The notes beneath the pieces were generated by a model. It was not told the DNA's origin, did not search any database, and worked only from the letters and a program-made list of their open reading frames with translations. A stretch of 64,000 nucleotides of DNA from Brevibacterium spongiae (GTDB lineage Bacteria > Actinomycetota > Actinomycetes > Actinomycetales > Brevibacteriaceae), in assembly GCF_026168515.1 (NCBI RefSeq), contig NZ_CP093443.1:3906001-3970000 (forward strand), written 5' to 3'. Both the position numbers and the translations under genes were made by a program. Numbering within the stretch: position 1 is the first letter of the stretch; every line of letters starts with the position of its first letter. Shown one piece after another: positions 54,140 through 62,153 of the stretch.

Positions 54140-54207
54140 CATCAGACACCGGCAGCTCCATAACCTCCTGTTGCAACGAGAGGTTATGGAGCTGCCGGTG
54201 TCTGATG
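54140..54207. terminator. Perfect 28-bp inverted repeat between copA and a convergent gene
   Basis: Arms 54140-54167 and 54180-54207 (core ggcagctccataacctc / gaggttatggagctgcc) are perfect complements. The 12-base loop itself contains the palindrome gttgcaac. It lies 85 bases after copA. No other gene is seen in 54056-54408; a second, weaker hairpin (aacaggccca...gcgggcctgtt) lies at about 54270-54305. Confidence 0.9.
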
Positions 54208-54363
54208 CGTATGTAAAGGGAGGACGAGACGCTTGCGGTGAGGGATGCTTCCTCCACAAATCGGCCAGCAGAACAGGCCCACCGGAGCTTCGGCGGGCCT
54301 GTTCGGCTGGTCGGTTTGCGGAGAAGAGCGCCTGCGGCCGTTCGCTCCGGAGCGCAGCGTGGT

Positions 54364-54429
54364 CCTACTTGAGGACGGGAGTTCTCCTACTTGAAGACGG
54401 GAGTTCTCCTACTTGAGGACGGGGTAGGA
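54364..54429. repeat. Three 22-bp tandem copies of a gene 3' end
   Basis: Copies begin at 54364, 54386 and 54408. On the minus strand each reads cccgtc(c/t)tcaagtaggag-, so the last codons and the TAG stop of the 54409 gene occur three times, two of them beyond the real stop. Confidence 0.95.
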
Positions 54430-54690
54430 CTGGTCCTTGTTCTGTGTGTCCTTGCGCATCACCCAGTTGAGGTAACTCGTCAGGCCGGTGACCAGCACGA
54501 AGGCAGCACCGGCGTAGATGAATGCGTAGCCGAAGGCACGGGGGTCCTGCCAGGATCGGGTGACGATGATCGCGAGGATCAGAGTCACGATCCCGCAGAC
54601 GATGCCGACCTTGAACGTGTCCTTGTACGACACGGTGCTCGTCGGCTTCCCGCCTGAGGACTTCTTCTTCGGGGTGTTCGTTGGCGCCAT
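54409..54690 (-). CDS. Small two-helix membrane protein, unknown function
   Basis: A 93-residue protein. A Lys/Ser/Thr-rich N-terminus (APTNTPKKKSSGGKPTST) is followed by two membrane segments (VGIVCGIVTLILAIIVTR and FGYAFIYAGAAFVLVTGLTS) and a short polar tail ending in PVLK. The length and pattern resemble small uncharacterised actinobacterial membrane proteins. The 3' end is triplicated in the DNA. Confidence 0.8.
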   Translation of the reverse strand: MAPTNTPKKKSSGGKPTSTVSYKDTFKVGIVCGIVTLILAIIVTRSWQDPRAFGYAFIYAGAAFVLVTGLTSYLNWVMRKDTQNKDQSYPVLK

Positions 54691-54857
54691 GCCCTCAGTC
54701 TAGCCAATCGACCTGAGAGCCCACCTCCGCCGAGGATGCCTCAAGCCGCCTTGAACCTTGCGAACGTCGCCCGCCCGCTGGCCATCCGGGCCGGATCCGA
54801 CTCGCCTGCTCAGCTGATCAGGTGGACTACAGGCTCAGAACAGGCAAAAATGAGCAT

Positions 54858-55537
54858 GTGTCAGTCCCCTCCAGACACGCCTCCGGGGAGGCGGTGCGCC
54901 CAGTTCGCTCCAGCCAGGCTCTGCCTGGTCGCGAATCCTGCGCTCCCGCAACGCGCCTGCGCACCTTCGCCGCCATCGTGCTCGCAGCCGTCATGGCGTT
55001 CACGCTCACCGCATGCGGGCCCGATCGCGGACTCAAGGTCTCACCAGAAGGCAGCCCCGCCCCTTCCCTCTTCCCGACCGACACCGCCAAAGCCGGTCCG
55101 CCGAACGAACCGTTCTCCCTCGAGGAGATCCGCGAGACCATCGTCGACGCCTCGGGAGTCGCGGTCACCGGCAGTGCTCCGGAAACCGCGAAGGTCGTTG
55201 CCGACTGCGACGAGTGCCTGAAATTCGCCACCCCGTTTCACCGGGATGATCAGAAGTTCCAGGTCGCGACGGTAGCGAACCCGCAGCAGCGCGATGAGCT
55301 CATCGCCGGTGCGGTCATCAGCAATCGCAGCGGCAAACCCCGACTCGAACTCATCGCCACCGGCAATCAGGTCAAACTCAGCCCCGGCAAGAATGGGACA
55401 CTGGTGGTGCAGGAGGCGATGTTCGCCGATGGGGACGATGCCTGCTGCCCTTCGGGGCTGTCGGTGCAGGTATACCGCCTGCACGACGGTAGGTTTGAAC
55501 CAGGTCAACGCTTCACGCGGCTAAATGGAGAAACGTA

Positions 55538-55538
<1 letters not shown>
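54858..55538 (+). CDS. Lipoprotein upstream of an OmpR-type two-component system (CseA-like)
   Basis: Secreted lipoprotein with hydrophobic segment RLRTFAAIVLAAVMAFTLTAC ending in the lipobox LTAC. The mature part (about 170 residues) is beta-rich with two Cys-containing motifs (DCDECLK and DDACCPSG). The start is uncertain: in-frame GTG codons exist at 54822, 54858 and 54894; none has a well-placed ribosome site. Its stop shares a base with the next ATG (TAATG). Position and size match CseA of the streptomycete cse operon, a lipoprotein that dampens the envelope-stress pathway. Sequence similarity cannot be judged without a search. Confidence 0.75.
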
Positions 55539-56503
<965 letters not shown>

Positions 56504-56507
56504 TCGC

Positions 56508-57794
56508 ATGTCGCTGCGCTGGAAGATCTCACTGCTCATCGTCGCCTCGGTGATCATCGCCGTCCTCTCCTGTTCGATCGTGTTGCGCCAATCCGCGGCC
56601 CGAGCCGAGGACGATCGGATGCGCTCGACGGTGACCGAGCAGCTGACGAACGCGACCACCATCTTCTCCGAGACCGGGGTGCTCACCCTCAACGCCCGCT
56701 TCGATGACCCGCAGCTGCCCAAGGACGCGCGGAGTGCGGCGCTCAAAGGCCAGAGCGTGACGATCCGGTCCAAGGTCGACGGTGAGGAGATCGTGTGGGC
56801 CGCCGCCCCCATCGAGGTCGGCGAGTACACCGAAGTGGTCTCCGTGCGCGCCTCGACGAAGGACAGCCAGGAACTCATCGGCCGCATCGACCAGGCCCTG
56901 CTGGTGGGCATGATCGGTTCGGCCCTCGTCGTCGGCGGTGTCGGCTCGATCGTGGCCGGACGCATCTCACGCCGACTCACCCTCGGCGCACAGGCGGCCA
57001 GAAAGATCGCCGGCGGCGACACCTCCACCCGCATCGCCGATGTCATCGACGAATCCGATCAGGAGGTGTGGGCCTTCGCCACGGCCGTCGACACCGCGGT
57101 GGCCCGGCTGACCGAACGCATCGACTCCGAGCAGCGCTTCACCGCCGACCTCGCGCACGAGATGCGCACCCCGCTGACCGGGCTCGTCAATGCCGCGAAC
57201 CTGCTCGAGGAGGACTCCCGACCGGCCGAACTGGTCAAGGACCGGGTCGTGCGCATGCAGGTCCTCGTCGAGGATCTCCTCGAGGTCTCCCGCCTCGACG
57301 CGGGGCGGGCGAATCCCGAGTTCACCCGCGTCGACGTCGACCAGGCGATCCGTTCTCTGCTCGGCACGATGGAAGCTTCGGGAGCCTTGGCCGGGCATGA
57401 GATCGACACCCATATGGCGGCTCTGAATTCGACGCTGGTCACCGATGTGCGCCGCTTCGAACGCATCATCTCGAACCTGCTCGTCAACGCGATGAAGCAC
57501 GGCGGCGACCCGATCCGCCTCGAAACGTCGACCCGCAGCATCATCGTCACGGACTCCGGGCCCGGCTATCCGCCCGACATCGTCAACACCGGTCCGACCC
57601 GCTTCGTCTCCGCGGGCGGCGGAGGTATGGGCCTCGGCCTCGTCATCGCCCAGGGCCAGGCGCGCCTGCTCGGCATCAAACTCATCTTCAGCAACGACTC
57701 GGTTACGGGCGGTGCCCGCACCGAGGTGGTCTTCCCCAGCGAAGAGGCCCAGGATCGGGCGCTGAGACAATACATCGAGAGTAAGAGCGAATGA
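56508..57794 (+). CDS. Sensor histidine kinase (CseC-like)
   Basis: A 428-residue kinase. Two membrane helices (about 7-27 and 130-152) enclose an extracytoplasmic loop of about 100 residues. A HAMP linker follows, then His217 in TADLAHEMRTPLTGLVNA and the ATPase domain with NLLVNAMKHG, VTDSGPGYP and GGGMGLGLV. It is the probable partner of the upstream regulator. The lipoprotein-regulator-kinase order is that of cseABC, but no sigma-E gene precedes it here. Confidence 0.93.
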   Translation: MSLRWKISLLIVASVIIAVLSCSIVLRQSAARAEDDRMRSTVTEQLTNATTIFSETGVLTLNARFDDPQLPKDARSAALKGQSVTIRSKVDGEEIVWAAAPIEVGEYTEVVSVRASTKDSQELIGRIDQALLVGMIGSALVVGGVGSIVAGRISRRLTLGAQAARKIAGGDTSTRIADVIDESDQEVWAFATAVDTAVARLTERIDSEQRFTADLAHEMRTPLTGLVNAANLLEEDSRPAELVKDRVVRMQVLVEDLLEVSRLDAGRANPEFTRVDVDQAIRSLLGTMEASGALAGHEIDTHMAALNSTLVTDVRRFERIISNLLVNAMKHGGDPIRLETSTRSIIVTDSGPGYPPDIVNTGPTRFVSAGGGGMGLGLVIAQGQARLLGIKLIFSNDSVTGGARTEVVFPSEEAQDRALRQYIESKSE

Positions 57795-58010
57795 TCTCGC
57801 CGAGGCGGCTTTCCCTAGCCATAGGGCGCTGACCAGGAGCGACTTCGATTCGCCTCGCGTTCGCTCGAGTATGCCGTCCGAAATAATCGTGCGACTCGTC
57901 ACTTAAATATGACAGTTTCTATATATGGCCGTTACACTTTTGTGATGTTGTGTTGAAGCGGTCAGATCGGCCGACAGCCTTCGACGAGTCAGCGAAACAC
58001 ACGGAGAGTT
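57795..58010 (+). promoter_or_regulatory. AT-rich promoter region of the VanY-like gene
   Basis: This 216-base gap contains an AT-rich stretch unusual for the window (taaatatgacagtttctatatatgg at about 57905-57928, cttttgtgatgttgtg after it). A promoter for the downstream gene is likely here; exact boxes cannot be fixed. A copy of ccgaggcgg lies at 57800-57808. Confidence 0.5.
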
Positions 58011-59165
58011 ATGTCAGAGCCATCCTCGACCGCAGAGCCACAGGTGCGTCGACGGGATCTGCACCGGCGGCGGTCGACGCCCTTCACCCGGGCACGTGCC
58101 GCGAAGGCCACCGCCTCGGCCTCCGATGCGTCGACCCATACCGCCTCGGTGCCGGCTGACCGCAACGAGTCCTCCGCCGGCCTCACCGCCGCAGCGACCC
58201 CTTCCTCGTCCGCTGCGTCCTCGTCCTCCCACACCACTCCTGCCTCCGCTCCCCTGCCGACACGGCGGGAAGCGATGGCTGCCGAGGCTCAGGCCACCGG
58301 CGTCTCCCCGCGTCGGGCCGCCATGGCCCGCGAGACCGCCGCAGCCCGGTCGACCTCAACGTTCGGTTCCCCCGCCGGTCAGACGCCGCGCCGCATCAGC
58401 GCCGGTGCTGCCGAAAGCCGCGGATCCGACGGTGCACTCCTCAAGTCCGTGCGCAAGCGGAAGCTGCGGACTGCCTCGACGCTGGCCGCGGTCTCAGTGG
58501 CCGGAGCCGCTACTGCGGTGACCATGCTGGTGAACAACCTCGGCGGTGGGGCCGAGGTCAAGACTGATCCGAACGCCGCCGGCGAGCCCGCGGCGATCAG
58601 CCCCGAGAAGGTCAACGCCGACGTTCCCGAGTCGAAGGGGAAGTCGTCGATCGAGATCGGCGCCCCGAGCGCGAAGCAGAAGAATGTCGAAGCGGCGTCT
58701 CGCGCCATCGAGAAGAGCGCCCTGCCCGGCTGCGATGCGAAGCAGAACTTCAATCAGTCCGCCGGCAACGGCGAGCTGCCCGAGGAATGGCTGTGCGACC
58801 TCGGCAAGGAAGACCATCGCCTGCGTGCCGATGCCGCGGTCTCCTTCGCGAAGATGAATGCCGCGTACAAGAAGGACACGGGCAAGGAACTCGAGATCAC
58901 CGACTCCTACCGTGACATGGCCGGTCAGGTCTCGGTCGCCGGTCGCAAGCCGGGACTGGCTGCGAAGCCGGGCACCTCGCTGCACGGCTGGGGCATCGCA
59001 CTCGACCTCGGCGGCGGCGTCGAAGCGAAGTCCGGAGCCTGGAGCTGGCTCGTCGAGCACGGTGACGAATACGGCTGGGAGAACCCCGACTGGGCGAAGG
59101 CGAGCATGTACGAGCCCTGGCACTGGGAGTACAAGCCTGCTCGGAGCTCGATCAAGGGCAACTGA
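58011..59165 (+). CDS. VanY-like D-alanyl-D-alanine carboxypeptidase, membrane-anchored
   Basis: A 384-residue protein. Residues 1-150 are cytoplasmic and low complexity (Ala/Ser/Thr/Arg). A single membrane segment follows at about 155-175 (TASTLAAVSVAGAATAVTML), then a linker and a VanY peptidase domain (about 235-380). The zinc site motifs are GTSLHGWGIALDL (His and Asp of SxHxxGxAxD) and EPWHWEY (His); the ITDSYRDMAGQ region is also typical. It should trim pentapeptide side chains of peptidoglycan. GGAG lies shortly before the ATG. It follows the CseABC-like operon and could be a target of it (inference). Confidence 0.9.
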   Translation: MSEPSSTAEPQVRRRDLHRRRSTPFTRARAAKATASASDASTHTASVPADRNESSAGLTAAATPSSSAASSSSHTTPASAPLPTRREAMAAEAQATGVSPRRAAMARETAAARSTSTFGSPAGQTPRRISAGAAESRGSDGALLKSVRKRKLRTASTLAAVSVAGAATAVTMLVNNLGGGAEVKTDPNAAGEPAAISPEKVNADVPESKGKSSIEIGAPSAKQKNVEAASRAIEKSALPGCDAKQNFNQSAGNGELPEEWLCDLGKEDHRLRADAAVSFAKMNAAYKKDTGKELEITDSYRDMAGQVSVAGRKPGLAAKPGTSLHGWGIALDLGGGVEAKSGAWSWLVEHGDEYGWENPDWAKASMYEPWHWEYKPARSSIKGN

Positions 59166-59259
59166 CCCGCGGCACCTCGCGCTTCGGCCGGGAGCCGCAC
59201 CTTACGCTTGTGCATCAGCCGTGCTGTCGCCATTCAGCTGCGGCCGCGCCTTACCGCAC

Positions 59260-59355
59260 CGGCGTCAATAGGATCAGCTTCGCAGCACCCCGCCGCAGCG
59301 GCGTCGATAGGATCATCCACGCAGCGCCCTGCTGTAGCGGCGTCGATAGATCACC
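59260..59355. repeat. 39-bp tandem repeat over the DUF1990 gene end
   Basis: cggcgtc(a/g)atag begins at 59260, 59299 and 59338, an exact 39-base period. The stop codon of the DUF1990 gene (59313-59315) lies in the third (coding) unit on the minus strand; the second full unit repeats the C-terminal coding sequence and stop beyond the gene. Confidence 0.92.
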
Positions 59356-59876
59356 TGCGCCAGTCTGACGAGAGGCTCGGCGAGCAGCCAGATTCCCGCT
59401 CCTGCGCGGGAGACCGAGCGCAGGACGAGGAATACCCTGTCATCCTCGGTGCGGTTGAGGATGAATGACTCCTCGCCGGTGACCGGATGCCCTGGTTTCG
59501 TGGCATAGGTGAATCCGCAGCGATCTCTCGTCTCGAACACGTCGATGACGCGGGACGGCTCGGGCAGTCGGAACGGACCCAGGCGGACGCGGATCGTCGG
59601 CTCCTGTCCCGCCTCGACACGGGGCGGCCCGACTCCGCGCTCACCTGATCTGCTGCGGTCCCCGCTCCCTCCGCGCTCACCGACCTCGATGTCGAATCCG
59701 CTGCGGACCTTCACCTGCCAGTGCAGCAGCTCCTCGGCGCAGCGGTCGAATGTGTCCTTGCCCCGCCCGACGAAGGACGCCGACTCGAAGTGCCGGTAGC
59801 CGTCGGGACGCTCCAGCCACCTCGGCGAGCGTGGATGGGTCAGTGTCACGGGACGATCGTGTGCAGGCTCGCGCAT
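59313..59876 (-). CDS. DUF1990 family protein
   Basis: A 187-residue protein matching the DUF1990 pattern: HFESASFVGRGKDTFDRCAE near the start, and CGFTYATKPGHPVTGEESFI then RSVSRAGAGIWLLAEPLVRL at the end. Residues about 68-90 are an inserted Gly/Arg/Ser-rich loop. Function is unknown for the whole family; some members resemble lipid-binding START-like folds. The gene is bordered by tandem repeats on both sides (59260-59355 and 59916-60001). Confidence 0.87.
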   Translation of the reverse strand: MREPAHDRPVTLTHPRSPRWLERPDGYRHFESASFVGRGKDTFDRCAEELLHWQVKVRSGFDIEVGERGGSGDRSRSGERGVGPPRVEAGQEPTIRVRLGPFRLPEPSRVIDVFETRDRCGFTYATKPGHPVTGEESFILNRTEDDRVFLVLRSVSRAGAGIWLLAEPLVRLAQVIYRRRYSRALRG

Positions 59877-59915
59877 ACCTCCAAGCTAACGCGTTCGGTC
59901 GTCGGGAGCACCCCT

Positions 59916-60001
59916 GCGACTCACAGTCCCGCCAACCCGGCGACACATCCGCGACTCACCACCTCCACAGCCCGGCGGCACATCCGCGACTCACAGTCCG
60001 G
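59916..60001. repeat. 35-bp tandem repeat upstream of DUF1990 and maoC-like genes
   Basis: gcgactcac begins at 59916, 59951 and 59986, an exact 35-base period. The unit ends in cccggcg(a/g)cacatcc. The array lies in the divergent gap between the DUF1990 start (59876) and the MaoC-like start (60092). Confidence 0.92.
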
Positions 60002-60091
60002 ACGATCTGGCCCAGCCTGACAGTCGGCCACGTATGATTCCGAAGAGGACGCTTTTCAATCGATTGTCCGCTCAGTCAAGGAGGACCTCCC

Positions 60092-60544
60092 ATGCGCACC
60101 ATCAACGGCATCGACGAAATCGAATCGCTCATCGGCACCGAGCTCGGCAAGTCCGAGTGGACGACGATGGACCAAGACGCCATCAACACCTTCGCCGATG
60201 TCACCGACGACCACCAGTGGATCCACGTCGATGAAGCCCGCGCCGCCGAGGGCCCCTACGGCGCGACCATCGTCCACGGGTTCTTCACGCTCTCGCTCAT
60301 CCCGAAGTTCTCCTCCGAGATCTTCACCATCGAAGGCGTGTCCATCCGCGTCAACTACGGGCTCAACAAGGTCCGCTTCCTCCAGCCCGTCGTCGTCGGC
60401 TCGCGCCTGCGCGGGAAGGTTGAGGTCAAGGACGTCATCCGCGGCGAGAAGGGCACGCAGGTCATCCTCAACCACACGATCGAGATCGAGGATCAGGAAC
60501 GCCCCGCCTGCATCGCCGAGGTGGTCACCCTCCTCATCGAGTGA
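60092..60544 (+). CDS. MaoC-like hydratase (R-specific enoyl-CoA hydratase family)
   Basis: A 150-residue single hot-dog-fold protein. The catalytic motif region reads FADVTDDHQWIHVDEARAAE (Asp and His of the hydratase site), followed by GATIVHGFFTLSLIP. It hydrates enoyl-CoA to (R)-3-hydroxyacyl-CoA in relatives. AAGGAGG lies seven bases before the ATG. The neighbours do not point to a specific fatty-acid pathway. Confidence 0.92.
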   Translation: MRTINGIDEIESLIGTELGKSEWTTMDQDAINTFADVTDDHQWIHVDEARAAEGPYGATIVHGFFTLSLIPKFSSEIFTIEGVSIRVNYGLNKVRFLQPVVVGSRLRGKVEVKDVIRGEKGTQVILNHTIEIEDQERPACIAEVVTLLIE

Positions 60545-60670
60545 GCGCAGAGCCGGGGTGGCCGCTTCCTTGATACCGGTCGGGGCAGAGTCAGTGGCTG
60601 GCCAGAGTAGTCGCCAACTCGACGGATGTCCGTCTCTCGAGCTGAGCAGCTCGCCACGCCTTCCAGCGGG

Positions 60671-60731
60671 TTAAGTGGGTTCAGAATGCCAATTTCCGGC
60701 TTGAAACGGACAATCTGAACCCACTTATCTC
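60671..60731. repeat. Hairpin repeat, copy A, downstream of the DUF559 gene
   Basis: Arms taagtgggttcaga (60672-60685) and tctgaacccactta (60714-60727) are perfect complements. The whole element is similar in sequence to the hairpin at 62035-62098, including its loop (cgaaa(a)cgg-caatctga). It lies between the convergent maoC-like and DUF559 genes. Confidence 0.9.
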
Positions 60732-60795
60732 ACGCCGACCGGCACGGCCACCGAACCGCGCAACAGCCGGTCGGCAAAGGGGCTGCGTCGCGTTC

Positions 60796-61914
60796 TCAGA
60801 TAAGACCACCGGCACGCAGCTTGTGGGCGATCAGGCGGCGGATCTCCGCCATGTCCGAGCCTTTCGATACTCGGATGACCGTCCACCCCTCAGCCTGAAG
60901 TGCTGAGATACGGCGATTGTCCTCTGCGAACTGTGCAGGCGAGCTGCGGTGGTGGTCGCCCTCGTACTCGATGGCCAGCTTGATCGACGGATATCCCATG
61001 TCCGGGTGGAGCTGCGTTCCGATGAGTGAGCACGTGATCGCCGGATGAACCACGGGTTCAGGCAGACCTGCGTCGATGAGATGCAGTCGCAGCCTCGTCT
61101 CCGGAGGGGAATCGACATCGTCTCGCACCAAGCCGAGTGCCCGTTCAGCAGTGAGACGTCCTTTCACTCGGCGCCGGGAAACAAGTTCAGCGCGGATCTC
61201 GTCAATCGTCGTCAGCGGCCCTCCGTGCCACCGGCCGACGGCGGCATCACCGAGCTCCACGAGTTGCCCGACCGTCAGCACCCGCGCAAGTTCGATGAAC
61301 AGCTGTGCCGCGGTGATGATCGGCAGACCGAAGAAGTTCTCCGACCGCAGCCATTCGTATCGATGGAAGGCAACATTCTTCCGGTGCTTGGACAGGCCAT
61401 TGTCCTCACGGGCCACATGCACCCGTGTGTCGGCATTCCAAGGCACCGGCAATCCATACAGCCGTGCCGCAGTGACATTGCAGGCGACGATATCAGGATC
61501 AACGCAGACCAGGCCCGACAGCTTCACGCGTTCTTCGACCCATTCGGAATCCGCCCAAGTCGGGGCGACGACCAGAGTCGTGGGAGCCGTTTCGACCCAC
61601 ACGCCGTAGCCAAGCTGCCGATATTTCTGCTCATCGTCCAACGCACGGCGTGTGATTCCCCGCGATACGCCCTGCGCCCGTGTAAACGGGACCGCGGCGG
61701 TCATGAGCTGACGCGGCTTATCCATCCAGGGGCGGACACGCAGCTTCCGCGAGCTCGGTTCGACGCGCAGCTCCGGAGGAGCCGTCGATTCCCCAGCTGC
61801 CTTGGCCAGAGGGTCGGTGCGCTCGACGCGCCGCGGGCCGGTGCGTTTACTGCGCTGTCGGGCGGTCCGCTGAGCAGGGTCGAGAGACTGAGGTGCCGAC
61901 GCCTGATTATCCAT
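60796..61914 (-). CDS. DUF559 endonuclease-fold protein (AbiEi/MerR-like N-terminal part)
   Basis: A 372-residue protein of a type common in actinobacteria. The C-terminal about 110 residues form a Vsr-like PD-(D/E)xK nuclease fold. Its features are PPETRLRLHLIDAGLPEPVV (Glu), LHPDMGYPSIKLAIEYEGDH (Asp, Glu-x-Glu and His) and RRISALQAEGWTVIRVSK. The N-terminal part (about 70-150: AAVPFTRAQGVSRGITRRAL) looks like a short helix-turn-helix of the AbiEi antitoxin type. Biological role is unknown; nuclease activity is not proven for this group. The ATG at 61914 follows GAGG. The gene is bracketed by two related hairpins. Confidence 0.87.
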   Translation of the reverse strand: MDNQASAPQSLDPAQRTARQRSKRTGPRRVERTDPLAKAAGESTAPPELRVEPSSRKLRVRPWMDKPRQLMTAAVPFTRAQGVSRGITRRALDDEQKYRQLGYGVWVETAPTTLVVAPTWADSEWVEERVKLSGLVCVDPDIVACNVTAARLYGLPVPWNADTRVHVAREDNGLSKHRKNVAFHRYEWLRSENFFGLPIITAAQLFIELARVLTVGQLVELGDAAVGRWHGGPLTTIDEIRAELVSRRRVKGRLTAERALGLVRDDVDSPPETRLRLHLIDAGLPEPVVHPAITCSLIGTQLHPDMGYPSIKLAIEYEGDHHRSSPAQFAEDNRRISALQAEGWTVIRVSKGSDMAEIRRLIAHKLRAGGLI

Positions 61915-62034
61915 AGGCCGACATTGCCTCAACTTCGGTGGAGAATCCTAGTGGCAATTACCCGCCTGTGGACAGGGGTTCGCTATCCACAGGTCAAATA
62001 CGTCTGAGTCGCCGGTCGTGCCCGCAGGAAACTG

Positions 62035-62098
62035 GAGTTAAGTGGGTTCAGATTGCACATTCCTGCGTCGAAAACGGCAATCTGACCCCACTTAACTC
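62035..62098. repeat. Hairpin repeat, copy B, between GH15 and DUF559 genes
   Basis: Arms 62035-62055 (gagttaagtgggttcagat plus tg) and 62078-62098 pair over 21 bases with one mismatch, with a 22-base loop. It is the same family as the 60671 element. It lies 56 bases after the GH15 gene stop and could be its terminator. Confidence 0.9.
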
Positions 62099-62153
62099 GC
62101 TGGAGATGCGCCGCAGCCGCGTCTGCGCGGCGGGTGCGCGTCCGCTCGCCGGC

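Noticed and set aside
61915..62153. Insertion sequence around the DUF559 gene
   Set aside because: The flanking hairpins are related, but no target-site duplication or transposase was found, so calling it a mobile element is not justified.
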